Below are positions 37,691-45,407 of a stretch of DNA of 60,059 nt, piece after piece (the stretch's first letter is position 1; each line of letters starts with the position of its first letter). Below the pieces are notes generated by a model. That model was not told the DNA's origin and searched no databases. It worked only from the letters and a program-made list of their open reading frames with translations. The translations under genes were made by a program, and so were the position numbers. The DNA comes from Algiphilus sp. (lineage in GTDB: Bacteria; Pseudomonadota; Gammaproteobacteria; Nevskiales; Nevskiaceae): positions 1 through 60,059 of the forward strand of contig NZ_JAGLEJ010000041.1 of the NCBI RefSeq assembly GCF_023145115.1. Reading direction: 5' to 3'.

Positions 37691-38495
37691 CGGCCGTCTC
37701 CGCCAGCATGGCGTGCACCCGCTTGAGATCGTCCCAGGCCTTGGCCTTCTCGCGCGGCGCGCGCAGCAGATACGCCGGGTGATAGCTCACCCACACCGGC
37801 ACCGCTTCGTCCCCGTAGGTGTGCAGTCGGCCGCGCAGCCGTGCGAGCGGTTGATCGGAGCCCAGCAGGCGCTGCGCGGCCACGCGCCCCACCGCGAGGA
37901 TCAGTCGCGGCTGCAGCAGCCGGATCTGGGCGTCGAGGAACGGACGGCAGGCCTCCACCTCATCCGGCGCCGGATCGCGATTGTTGGGCGGGCGGCACTT
38001 GACCACGTTGGCGATGTAGACATTGCGCGCCCGGTCGTGGCCGATCGCCGCGAGCATGGCATCCAGCAGCTGGCCCGCACGGCCCACGAAGGGCTCGCCG
38101 CGGCGGTCCTCCTCGGCGCCGGGGCCTTCGCCGATCACCAGCAGCGGCGCGCCGGCAGCGCCGACGCCGAACACGGTGCGGGTACGCGTGCCGTGCAGCG
38201 CGCAGCGGGTGCACTCGGCGACGCATGCGCGAGCGGCGTCCAGCGTGTCGAACGCGGGGACCGGCTCGGCGGCGACCGCCGGAGCGGGCTCGGGCGCCGG
38301 CGGCGCCGGCGGCGGCGATGGCTGCGCCGCCGGTGCCCGGTGGAGCGCCGGCGGCGGCACCGCCACGCGCGCCGGGGCCGATGCCGATGTCTGCGCTGCC
38401 GGAGCCGCGACGGCGGCACCGCTACCCGCCTCGGGGCGCGCATAGGTGCGCACCCCGAGTGCTTCGAGATAGCGGCGCCGCTCGCGCGGCCACAT
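37674..38495 (-). CDS. Uracil-DNA glycosylase, family 4 (Fe-S)
   Basis: The 273-aa protein has the family 4 motif GEGPGAEEDRRGEPFVGRAG (about residues 121-140), Fe-S cysteines in CVAECTRCALH and NVVKCRPPNNR, and the final SYHPAYLLR. It excises uracil from DNA. An N-terminal helix (RRRYLEALG) is joined to the catalytic domain by a roughly 55-residue Ala/Pro-rich linker (about 25-80), a layout often seen in gammaproteobacteria next to rimI. It overlaps the leuA stop by one base. Confidence 0.92.
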   Translation of the reverse strand: MWPRERRRYLEALGVRTYARPEAGSGAAVAAPAAQTSASAPARVAVPPPALHRAPAAQPSPPPAPPAPEPAPAVAAEPVPAFDTLDAARACVAECTRCALHGTRTRTVFGVGAAGAPLLVIGEGPGAEEDRRGEPFVGRAGQLLDAMLAAIGHDRARNVYIANVVKCRPPNNRDPAPDEVEACRPFLDAQIRLLQPRLILAVGRVAAQRLLGSDQPLARLRGRLHTYGDEAVPVWVSYHPAYLLRAPREKAKAWDDLKRVHAMLAETAGGAGG

Positions 38496-40177
38496 CAGGC
38501 GGCCTTGACCTGCTGCGCCATGGCGCGGTTGAGACCCGACAGCACGGCCTTCAGCGAGGCGGTGACGATGTTCGGGTCGATGCCGACGCCGAACAGCGGC
38601 CCCTGATCGCCGACCCGCAGATCGATGTAGGTGGCCGCACGTGCCTTGGCGCCCTCTCCGAGGGCGTGCTCGTGGTAGTCCATGACCGTGACGCTGACAC
38701 CGAGACGCTGCGACAGCGCGCCGACGAAGGCGTCGATGGGCCCGTTACCCCGGCCCTCGAGGGTCACCAGATCGCCGTTGACGCGGATCTCGCCGGTGAG
38801 GTGCACCTCCTCCGAGCGGGAATCCTCGACGAAGTGATGCCCGACGTAGGCATAGGGCTGCTGCGAGGTGATGTAGGTGTCCTCGAAGACCTGGTGGATG
38901 TCGGCCGCGGTGAGCTCCTTGCCGGTGTCATCGGTGACGTGCTTGATGACGTGGCTGAACTCGATCTGCAGCCGGCGCGGCAGACGCAGGCCGTACTCGG
39001 TCTCGAGCAGATAGCTGACGCCGCCCTTGCCGGACTGCGAGTTGACCCGGATGACCGCCTCGTAGGTGCGGCCGACGTCGCGCGGATCGATGGGCAGGTA
39101 GGGCATGTCCCAGACATCGTCCTTGTCGCCGCGCGCGGACAGCGCCTTCTTGATGGCGTCCTGGTGCGATCCGGAGAACGAGGTGAAGACGAGCTCGCCG
39201 ACATAGGGGTGCCGCGGATGCACCGGCAGCTGGTTGCAGTGCTCGACCGTGGCCTTGATGGCGTCGATGTCGGAGAAGTCCAGCCCCGGATGCACGCCCT
39301 GCGTGTACATGTTCAGCGCCAGATTGACGACATCGACGTTGCCGGTGCGCTCGCCGTTGCCGAACAGGCAGCCCTCGATGCGGTCGGCGCCGGCCATGAT
39401 GGCGAACTCGGCGGCCGCGACGCCGGTGCCGCGGTCGTTGTGCGGATGCACCGAGAGGATGACCGCATCGCGACGCGCGATGTTGCGGTGCGTCCACTCG
39501 ACCATGTCCGCGAAGATGTTGGGCGTGGAGTGCTCCACCGTCGCCGGCAGATTGACGATGCAGGGCTTCTCCGGCGTCGGCTGCCAGACCTCGGTGACCG
39601 CGTCGACGATGCGGCGCGAGAAGTCGAGCTCGGTGCCCGAGTACATCTCCGGCGAATACTGGAAGACCCAGTCGGTTTCGGGCATGGTCGCGGCGATGTC
39701 ACGCAGCATCTCAGCGTGGTGGACGGCCAGGCCGATGACCTCGTCCTCGCCCATGCTGAACACCACCTTGCGCATGATCGGCGCGGTGGCGTTGTAGACG
39801 TGCACGATGGCGCGCCGCGCGCCGCGCAGCGACTCGAAGGTGCGCCGGATGAGATGCTCGCGCGCCTGCGTGAGCACCTGGATGGTGACGTCCTCCGGAA
39901 CGCGATCCTCCTCGATGAGGCGGCGGATGAAGTCGAAGTCGGTCTGCGAGGCGGACGGGAAGCCGACCTCGATCTCCTTGAAGCCGATCGCCACCAGCGC
40001 GTCGAACATGCGCTGCTTGCGCTCGAAGTCCATCGGCTCGATCAGCGCCTGGTTGCCGTCGCGCAGGTCGACGCTCGCCCAGATCGGCGGCTTGGTGATG
40101 ACGGCATCGCACCAGCGTCGGTCCTTGAGACCGACCGGCGCGAAAGCGCGGTACTTGACAGCGGGATTATCGAGCAT
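38495..40177 (-). CDS. leuA: 2-isopropylmalate synthase, long type 2 form
   Basis: The 560-aa enzyme catalyses the first committed step of leucine synthesis (2-oxoisovalerate plus acetyl-CoA). It starts MLDNPAVKYRAFAP, followed by STDLRDGNQ-type SVDLRDGNQALIEPMD (metal Asp), SVHPHNDRGTGVAAAE with the HxH metal ligands, and a C-terminal allosteric LeuA-dimer domain (about 420-555) that binds leucine. This is the Corynebacterium/Pseudomonas type rather than the enteric one. The ATG at 40177 has GGAG 9 nt upstream; earlier in-frame starts at 40192 and 40207 lack one. A Leu-rich leader peptide lies 119 nt upstream. Confidence 0.94.
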   Translation of the reverse strand: MLDNPAVKYRAFAPVGLKDRRWCDAVITKPPIWASVDLRDGNQALIEPMDFERKQRMFDALVAIGFKEIEVGFPSASQTDFDFIRRLIEEDRVPEDVTIQVLTQAREHLIRRTFESLRGARRAIVHVYNATAPIMRKVVFSMGEDEVIGLAVHHAEMLRDIAATMPETDWVFQYSPEMYSGTELDFSRRIVDAVTEVWQPTPEKPCIVNLPATVEHSTPNIFADMVEWTHRNIARRDAVILSVHPHNDRGTGVAAAEFAIMAGADRIEGCLFGNGERTGNVDVVNLALNMYTQGVHPGLDFSDIDAIKATVEHCNQLPVHPRHPYVGELVFTSFSGSHQDAIKKALSARGDKDDVWDMPYLPIDPRDVGRTYEAVIRVNSQSGKGGVSYLLETEYGLRLPRRLQIEFSHVIKHVTDDTGKELTAADIHQVFEDTYITSQQPYAYVGHHFVEDSRSEEVHLTGEIRVNGDLVTLEGRGNGPIDAFVGALSQRLGVSVTVMDYHEHALGEGAKARAATYIDLRVGDQGPLFGVGIDPNIVTASLKAVLSGLNRAMAQQVKAA

Positions 40178-40207
40178 GGCGGCAGTCTCCATGACGGACG
40201 CGTGCAC

Positions 40208-40306
40208 CGGGGCACGGGTCTTGGTATTTCGGGGAGCGGGTTGCTGCGCGGATCATTGTCGGCCCCACGCCGGCCGTGCGGTTCGTTATCTGCCCGTCAG
40301 GGCAGA
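40208..40306 (-). promoter_or_regulatory. leuA leader with stem-loops (putative attenuator)
   Basis: On the transcribed strand, TCTGCCC and GGGCAGA (40289-40306, 4-nt loop) form a 7-bp stem over the leader peptide stop. A second stem, CGGCC/GGCCG (40260-40276, 7-nt loop), follows. A 5-bp stem CGTGC/GCACG lies just before leuA (40201-40216). GCGCAG near 40246-40251 could instead pair with CTGCGC in the Leu codons. No stem is followed by a U-tract, so the control mechanism is unproven. Confidence 0.5.
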
Positions 40307-40377
40307 AGCGACAGGCGCAGTCGGGCTAGCGCCAGGAGCGCTGGGCGACGCGGCATCTTGTCGGCACGGCTGTTCAT
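40297..40377 (-). CDS. Leucine-rich leader peptide of leuA
   Basis: An ATG at 40377 opens a 26-codon frame ending in TGA at 40299-40297. Its last 14 residues are ALLALARLRLSLLP, with seven Leu, including the less-used codons CTA and CTT as well as CTC and CTG. GGAGAG (40391-40396) lies 13 nt upstream, and a shorter product from an internal Met (40356) is possible. It begins 10 nt after the pssA stop and ends under a 7-bp hairpin. The position, Leu run and hairpin fit a ribosome-stalling sensor of charged tRNA-Leu, as in the enteric leuL system. Confidence 0.7.
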   Translation of the reverse strand: MNSRADKMPRRPALLALARLRLSLLP

Positions 40378-40387
40378 GGGCACAAGG

Positions 40388-41167
40388 TTACTCTCCGCCG
40401 CCGCCCTTGCCAAGCGGGCCGATGGCCGCCCGCCTGCCGGTCAGCGCCGCAATCGGACCGGTTATCGCGTAACCGAAGAACAGCAGGAACAGGATGCGCG
40501 GCGGGTCGACCATGACCAGCGCCAGGCCGCCGACCACCGCCGCGAACGACACGAAGCGCACGCGCCCGGTCAGATTGATCTTCTTGAAGCTGGGGTAGCG
40601 GATGCTGCTGACCATCAGCAGCGCGATGCCGAGCGTCAGCAGCGCCGACAGCGGCAGCAGCGTCTCGCCGGACAGGCCCCAGGAATGCGCGCTCCAGACG
40701 TAGAACACCAGCACGCCCGCCGCGGCCGGGGACGGCAGTCCGAAGAAGTCGCCCTTGCCGCCGGAGATGATGGTGAGGACGTTGAAGCGTGCCAGCCGCA
40801 TCGCCGTGCAGCCGACGAAGGCGAAGGCGATCACCCAGCCCAGCTTGCCGCCCAGCCACCGGAATTCGGCGAGATGATGCAACGAGTAGGCATAGACCAG
40901 CACGCCGGTTGCCACGCCGAACGCGACCATGTCGCAGAGGCTGTCGTACTCCTTGCCGAAATCGCTGGCGGTATTGGTCAGCCGCGCGATGCGACCGTCG
41001 AGCGCATCCGCGATCATCGCGACCAGTATCGCCAGCGCCGATTCCGAATAGCGGCCGGAGAGCGCCGCGACGATGGCGTAGAAGCCACCGAACAGGGTCG
41101 CGGTGGTGAACAGGTTGGGCAGCAGATAGATGCCGCGGCGTCCGGCGCGGGGCTTGTGCTCGCTCAT
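40388..41167 (-). CDS. pssA: CDP-diacylglycerol-serine O-phosphatidyltransferase
   Basis: The 259-aa multi-spanning enzyme makes phosphatidylserine, the precursor of phosphatidylethanolamine. It carries the CDP-alcohol phosphatidyltransferase motif DGRIARLTNTASDFGKEYDS followed by LCDM (DGx2ARx8Gx3Dx3D; about residues 72-95) and six or more hydrophobic helices. It is the membrane (type II/Bacillus-like) form, not the E. coli soluble PssA. It lies 13 bp after the Psd-like gene in the same direction. Confidence 0.93.
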   Translation of the reverse strand: MSEHKPRAGRRGIYLLPNLFTTATLFGGFYAIVAALSGRYSESALAILVAMIADALDGRIARLTNTASDFGKEYDSLCDMVAFGVATGVLVYAYSLHHLAEFRWLGGKLGWVIAFAFVGCTAMRLARFNVLTIISGGKGDFFGLPSPAAAGVLVFYVWSAHSWGLSGETLLPLSALLTLGIALLMVSSIRYPSFKKINLTGRVRFVSFAAVVGGLALVMVDPPRILFLLFFGYAITGPIAALTGRRAAIGPLGKGGGGE

Positions 41168-41180
41168 GGTGTCAGCATAC

Positions 41181-41789
41181 CTACGACAGCGATGCGAGCG
41201 CGGTACGGCCGGCGGTCACGCGGTCACCGGCGGCGACCTTGGCGCGCGTGCTCTCCGGCATGAACACGTCCACGACCTGCAGCGCCCGGCGCGTGCCCAC
41301 CGCCCTGGCCTGCCCCACGCGCTGACCATAGGGCACGCGGAGGATGGAGCCGCGTCCGAAGAAGCCGGTCTTGGGCACCAGCACGACGTCCGCACCGGAT
41401 GTCGTGCGCAGCCAGGCGGCACCGCGGGCCACGCCGGGGGCGGGCTCCTGCACCTGACCGTCCACCGGCGCGCGGAGCGCGTACCCGCCCAGCCAGGCGA
41501 CGCGCAGACGCACCCGCAGGGCCGGCTCCCCGCTGGGCCCGCTGCGCAGCCGGCGAACGCTCAGCACGCGCCCCGAGAGCGGGGCGTAGACGCTGCTGGG
41601 GGCGGCCGGAAACTCGCCGTCCGCCTCGCGGAAGTAGAGCGCACCGATCAGCGGCAGGGCCAGCGCGGCCGCGCCCAGGAGCGGCCGCCCCAGCAGCAGC
41701 GCGGCGAGCGCCGGCAGCGCGAGCGCCAGCACCAGCGGCCAGCCCTCGCGCGCGACGCCGAAGCGCGGCTCCGCCGAGCGCACCGCCAT
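41181..41789 (-). CDS. Phosphatidylserine decarboxylase-like protein lacking the processing Ser
   Basis: The 202-aa protein has two N-terminal membrane helices (about residues 17-50), then PSD-like strands (VYAPLSGRVLSVRR, LRAPVDGQVQE, GRGSILRVPYGQRVG) and VVDVFMPESTRAKVAAGDRVTAG near the end. In short Psd proenzymes the segment before VDVFLP reads (F)GSR, whose Ser becomes the pyruvoyl group. Here the aligned residues are ALQV. The protein may therefore not self-cleave and may act as a non-catalytic partner of PssA. The family is inferred from layout and C-terminal motif; an unrelated lipoyl-like fold is the alternative. Confidence 0.65.
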   Translation of the reverse strand: MAVRSAEPRFGVAREGWPLVLALALPALAALLLGRPLLGAAALALPLIGALYFREADGEFPAAPSSVYAPLSGRVLSVRRLRSGPSGEPALRVRLRVAWLGGYALRAPVDGQVQEPAPGVARGAAWLRTTSGADVVLVPKTGFFGRGSILRVPYGQRVGQARAVGTRRALQVVDVFMPESTRAKVAAGDRVTAGRTALASLS

Positions 41790-41798
41790 CGGAACGGC

Positions 41799-42821
41799 TC
41801 AGTTGCGCTCGCGGTCGACCAGCTTGTTCTTGCCGATCCACGGCATCATGTTGCGGAGCTTGCTGCCGACGCTCTCGATGGCGTGCTCGGCACCGAGACG
41901 ACGACGCGCCTTCAGCGTGGGCGCACCGGCCTTGTTCTCGAGCACGAACTCGCGCGCGAACTGGCCGGTCTGGATCTCCTCGAGAATGCGGCGCATCTCG
42001 TCCTTGGTCTGCTCGGTGATGACGCGCGGACCGCGCGTGTAGTCACCGTACTCCGCAGTGTTGCTGATCGAGTAGCGCATGTTGGCCATGCCGCCCTCGT
42101 ACATGAGGTCGACGATCAGCTTGAGCTCGTGGAGGCACTCGAAGTAGGCCATCTCGGGCGCATAGCCGGCCTCGGTGAGTGTCTCGAAGCCGGCCTGCAC
42201 GAGCGCGGTGGCGCCGCCGCAGAGCACGGCCTGCTCACCGAAGAGGTCGGTCTCGGTCTCCTCGCGGAAGGAGGTCTCGATGATGCCGGCACGGCCGCCG
42301 CCATTGGCGGAAGCGTAGGACAGCGCGACCTGCTTGGCCTGCCCGGAGGCGTCCTTGTGGATCGCGATGAGACTGGGCACGCCGCCACCCTGGGTATAGG
42401 TCGAGCGCACCAGGTGCCCGGGCCCCTTGGGCGCGATCATCACCACGTCCAGATCGGCGCGCGGCTCGATGAGCTGGAAGTGGATGTTGAAGCCGTGCGC
42501 GAAGGCCAGCGCGGCGCCCTGCTTCATGTTCGGCGCCAGCTGCTCCTCGTAGAGCGCGACCTGGTGCTCATCCGGAACCAGCACCATGACCAGGTCGGCG
42601 GCCCTGGCGGCGTCGGCCACTTCGGCGACCTTGAGGCCTGCGGCCTCCGCCTTCTGCCAGGACGCACCGTCCTTGCGGAGGCCGACCACGACGTCGACGC
42701 CGGAGTCCTTCAGGTTCTGGGCGTGGGCGTGGCCCTGGGAGCCGTAGCCGATGATCGCGACCGTGCGCGACTGGATGAGCGAAAGGTCGGCGTCCTTGTC
42801 GTAGTAGACGTTGATACTCAC
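41799..42821 (-). CDS. ilvC: Ketol-acid reductoisomerase
   Basis: The 340-aa class I enzyme has the NADPH loop IIGYGSQGHAHAQNLKDSG (about residues 19-37), APKGPGHLVR, and the metal-binding DLFGEQAVLCGG with FECLHELKLIVDLMYEGG. It converts acetolactate and acetohydroxybutyrate for valine, leucine and isoleucine synthesis. GTG 42821 yields the family start (V)SINVYYDKDADL with GGAG 11 nt upstream. It is 62 bp downstream of ilvH in the same operon. Confidence 0.95.
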   Translation of the reverse strand: MSINVYYDKDADLSLIQSRTVAIIGYGSQGHAHAQNLKDSGVDVVVGLRKDGASWQKAEAAGLKVAEVADAARAADLVMVLVPDEHQVALYEEQLAPNMKQGAALAFAHGFNIHFQLIEPRADLDVVMIAPKGPGHLVRSTYTQGGGVPSLIAIHKDASGQAKQVALSYASANGGGRAGIIETSFREETETDLFGEQAVLCGGATALVQAGFETLTEAGYAPEMAYFECLHELKLIVDLMYEGGMANMRYSISNTAEYGDYTRGPRVITEQTKDEMRRILEEIQTGQFAREFVLENKAGAPTLKARRRLGAEHAIESVGSKLRNMMPWIGKNKLVDRERN

Positions 42822-42883
42822 GTGCTTGCGGGCTCCGTTGACGATGCCTGGATGGATGGTGGGATCGGCGCGCAGGGCGCTGG

Positions 42884-43399
42884 TCAGCCGGTTTCGGCGA
42901 GCACCCGCGCGCCGAGCACCCGGCTGCCGAATTCGATGGCGGCGGTGCCCGAGCGCACCTGCTCGAGAATCTCGCCGATGGCGGCCAGCTCGCGGCCGGT
43001 CTCGTCGACATCGTTGCCGGCACCGGCGAACTGCAGGATGTGCAGCTCGCCGTCGCGGTCGAGCACGCGAATGTCGCGCTCGGCGCACAGCGCCTCGAGC
43101 CGGTCGGCGGCCTGCCGCCCCACACGCAGCTTGACGAGCATCAGCTCGCACTCGCCGTGTTCGCGGGCGGTGACGTCGAGTACCTCGACGACGTCGATGA
43201 GCTTGCGGGACTGCTTGACGATCTGGTCGATGACGGCGTCGGAGCCGATCGTGACCAGCGTCAGCCGGGAGAGCGCCGGATCCTGCGTGGGCGCGACGGT
43301 AAGCGACTCGATGTTGTAGCCGCGCGCCGCGAACATGCCCGAAACGCGCGCGAGCGCGCCCGATTCGTTCTGCAGCAGAATGGAGATGATGTGGCGCAT
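42884..43399 (-). CDS. ilvH: Acetolactate synthase small (regulatory) subunit
   Basis: The 171-aa protein starts MRHIISILLQNESGALARVSGMFAARGYNIESL, shown here in two parts: the ACT domain (NESGALARVSGMFAARGYN) binds valine for feedback inhibition, and the C-terminal half (VGRQAADRLEA ... GELHILQFAGAG) activates the large subunit. The ATG at 43399 gives the family start. It is transcribed away from ilvI rather than after it, which is unusual. The promoter predicts almost no 5' UTR. Confidence 0.94.
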   Translation of the reverse strand: MRHIISILLQNESGALARVSGMFAARGYNIESLTVAPTQDPALSRLTLVTIGSDAVIDQIVKQSRKLIDVVEVLDVTAREHGECELMLVKLRVGRQAADRLEALCAERDIRVLDRDGELHILQFAGAGNDVDETGRELAAIGEILEQVRSGTAAIEFGSRVLGARVLAETG

Positions 43400-43408
43400 G
43401 GGGGCGCA

Positions 43409-43437
43409 AAGATAGCGGCGGCGACCGCTTTGTGCAA
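43409..43437 (-). promoter_or_regulatory. Sigma-70 promoter for ilvH-ilvC
   Basis: On the minus strand, TTGCAC (43432-43437) and TATCTT (43409-43414) have a 17-bp spacer. Initiation about 7 nt after the -10 falls near 43402, only some 3 nt before the ilvH ATG, so the transcript may be leaderless. No ribosome site is visible before that ATG. Confidence 0.65.
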
Positions 43438-43481
43438 TGCATCGCCACCGCCCGGGCATCCCCATGCGCGGGCACATGACA

Positions 43482-43487
43482 TAAAAT
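43482..43487 (+). promoter_or_regulatory. -10 element for ilvI
   Basis: TAAAAT in gacaTAAAATgg lies 29 bp before the ilvI ATG. Initiation near 43494 would give a leader of about 23 nt. No convincing -35 is seen. The two divergent ilv promoters lie within 80 bp and could share a regulator such as Lrp. Confidence 0.5.
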
Positions 43488-43516
43488 GGACGTCTTTTCC
43501 CCGCAAGACGCCGCTC

Positions 43517-45370
43517 ATGACCACCGTGCGCACTTCCGAGCACCCCCTCGCCGGCTCCACCATGTCCGGGGCCGACATCGTCGTCCAGGTTCTGGCCGAT
43601 GAGGGCGTGGATGTCGTATTCGGCTACTCGGGCGGCGCCATCCTTCCCACCTACGATGCCATCTTCCGCTACAACGCGGAGCGCACGCTCGAGGGCGGCG
43701 GCATCGCGGGGCGACAGGAGGCCATGCCGCTGATCGTGCCCGCCAACGAGCAGGGTGCCGGCTTCATGGCAGCCGGCTATGCGCGCGCCTCCGGCAAGGT
43801 CGGCGTGGCACTGGTGACCTCGGGTCCCGGTGCCACCAACTGCGTCACGCCGGTGCGCGACTGCATGGCGGATTCCATTCCGATGGTGCTGATCTGCGGC
43901 CAGGTGCCCACCGCCGCCATCGGCTCGGATGCCTTCCAGGAGGCTCCGGTCAGCAACATCATGGGCGCCTGCGCCAAGCACGTGTTCCTGGTCACCGACC
44001 CGTCGCGCCTCGAGGCCACGGTGCGCACGGCCTTCGAGATCGCGCGCACCGGCCGCCCCGGGCCGGTGGTGGTGGACGTGCCCAAGGATGTGCAGAACTG
44101 GGAGGGCCCCTTCCTGGGCCAGGGGACGCTGGGCATCCCCGGCTACCGCGCCCGCCAGCAGCAGCTCGACGACAACCGGCTTTCCGACGCCTCGGCCGTC
44201 GAATTCTTCGAGCAGCTGGCCGCGGCGCAGCGCCCGCTGATCTATGCCGGCGGCGGCGTCATCAATGCCGAGGCCGCGGAATCGCTGCGCGCCTTTGCCG
44301 ATGCCTTCGGCATCCCGGTGGTCACCACACTGATGGGTATCGGCGCGTACGACACCACCCGGCCCCTGTCCATGCACATGCTGGGCATGCACGGCACCGC
44401 CTTCGCCAACTACGCGGTCGAGGATGCCGACTTCCTGTTCGCGGTCGGTGCGCGTTTCGACGACCGCGTGGCGGCGGTCCCGGAGCGCTTCGCGCGCAAC
44501 GCGAAGTCGATCGCCCACCTCGACATCGACCATTCCGAGATCCACAAGGTCAAGCGGGTGAGCTGGCACCACGTCGGCCGCATGCGCGAGGCACTGGATG
44601 CCCTCACCGCCCACGGGCGCGCCCGCGGTTTCGCCCCGGACTACGGCGCCTGGCACGAGCATCTGCAGCACCTCAAGCGCGACTACGCGATGAACTACGA
44701 TCGCGACTCGGCGCTGATCCAGCCCTATGCCGTCATCGAGGCGATCAACCGCCACACCCGCGGCAACGCGGTCATCGCGACCGGCGTCGGCCAGCACCAG
44801 ATGTGGGCGGCGCAGTACTTCGACTTCCGCGAGCCGCGCCTCTGGCTGACCTCGGGCTCCATGGGCACGATGGGCTTCGGGCTTCCGGCCGCCGTGGGCG
44901 CCGCCTTCGCGCGACCCGGCCGTGCGGTCATCGACATCGACGGCGACGCCTCCATCCGCATGAACGTCGGCGAGATGGAAACCGTCACCACCTACGATCT
45001 CCCGGTCAAGATCGTGGTGCTCAACAACTGCGGCGACGGCATGGTCCGGCAGTGGCAGAAGCTGTTCTTCAAGGGTCGCTTCTCGGCCTCCGACAAGTCG
45101 CTGCACCGGAAGGACTTCGTGAAGGCGGCGGAGGCCGACGGCTTCGGTTTCGCGCGCCGGCTCGACGATCCTGCCGACATCGAAGCGGTGGTGGCCGCCT
45201 TCATCGACTACGACGGCCCGGCGTTCCTCGAGGTCATGATCGACCCCGATGCCGGGGTCTACCCGATGGTGGGTCCCGGCATGACCTACGACCAGATGAT
45301 CACCGGCGACTGGATCGCATCGCGCGACGACGCCCCCGGGGAGGGCCCCGACAAGTCGGAGATGTTCTAG
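43517..45370 (+). CDS. ilvI: Acetolactate synthase large (catalytic) subunit
   Basis: The 617-aa ThDP enzyme has MSGADIVVQVLADEGVDVVF, GYSGGAILPTYDA, the catalytic Glu region ANEQGAGFMAAGYARASG, TSGPGATNCVTPV, and the ThDP-binding motif GDASIRMNVGEMETV with LNNCGDG. It condenses pyruvate to acetolactate or with 2-oxobutyrate. It is about 40 residues longer than E. coli IlvI, partly from an N-terminal extension (MTTVRTSEHPLAGST). ilvH is encoded on the opposite strand, 117 bp away. Confidence 0.94.
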   Translation: MTTVRTSEHPLAGSTMSGADIVVQVLADEGVDVVFGYSGGAILPTYDAIFRYNAERTLEGGGIAGRQEAMPLIVPANEQGAGFMAAGYARASGKVGVALVTSGPGATNCVTPVRDCMADSIPMVLICGQVPTAAIGSDAFQEAPVSNIMGACAKHVFLVTDPSRLEATVRTAFEIARTGRPGPVVVDVPKDVQNWEGPFLGQGTLGIPGYRARQQQLDDNRLSDASAVEFFEQLAAAQRPLIYAGGGVINAEAAESLRAFADAFGIPVVTTLMGIGAYDTTRPLSMHMLGMHGTAFANYAVEDADFLFAVGARFDDRVAAVPERFARNAKSIAHLDIDHSEIHKVKRVSWHHVGRMREALDALTAHGRARGFAPDYGAWHEHLQHLKRDYAMNYDRDSALIQPYAVIEAINRHTRGNAVIATGVGQHQMWAAQYFDFREPRLWLTSGSMGTMGFGLPAAVGAAFARPGRAVIDIDGDASIRMNVGEMETVTTYDLPVKIVVLNNCGDGMVRQWQKLFFKGRFSASDKSLHRKDFVKAAEADGFGFARRLDDPADIEAVVAAFIDYDGPAFLEVMIDPDAGVYPMVGPGMTYDQMITGDWIASRDDAPGEGPDKSEMF

Positions 45371-45407
45371 GCCGCTCCGACCTCTGCCGGCCGAACGGAC
45401 GGACCGC

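Noticed and set aside
40260..40276. A classical rho-independent attenuator terminator before leuA
   Set aside because: The CGGCC/GGCCG stem has only 5 bp and no run of T follows it, so I do not call it a terminator.
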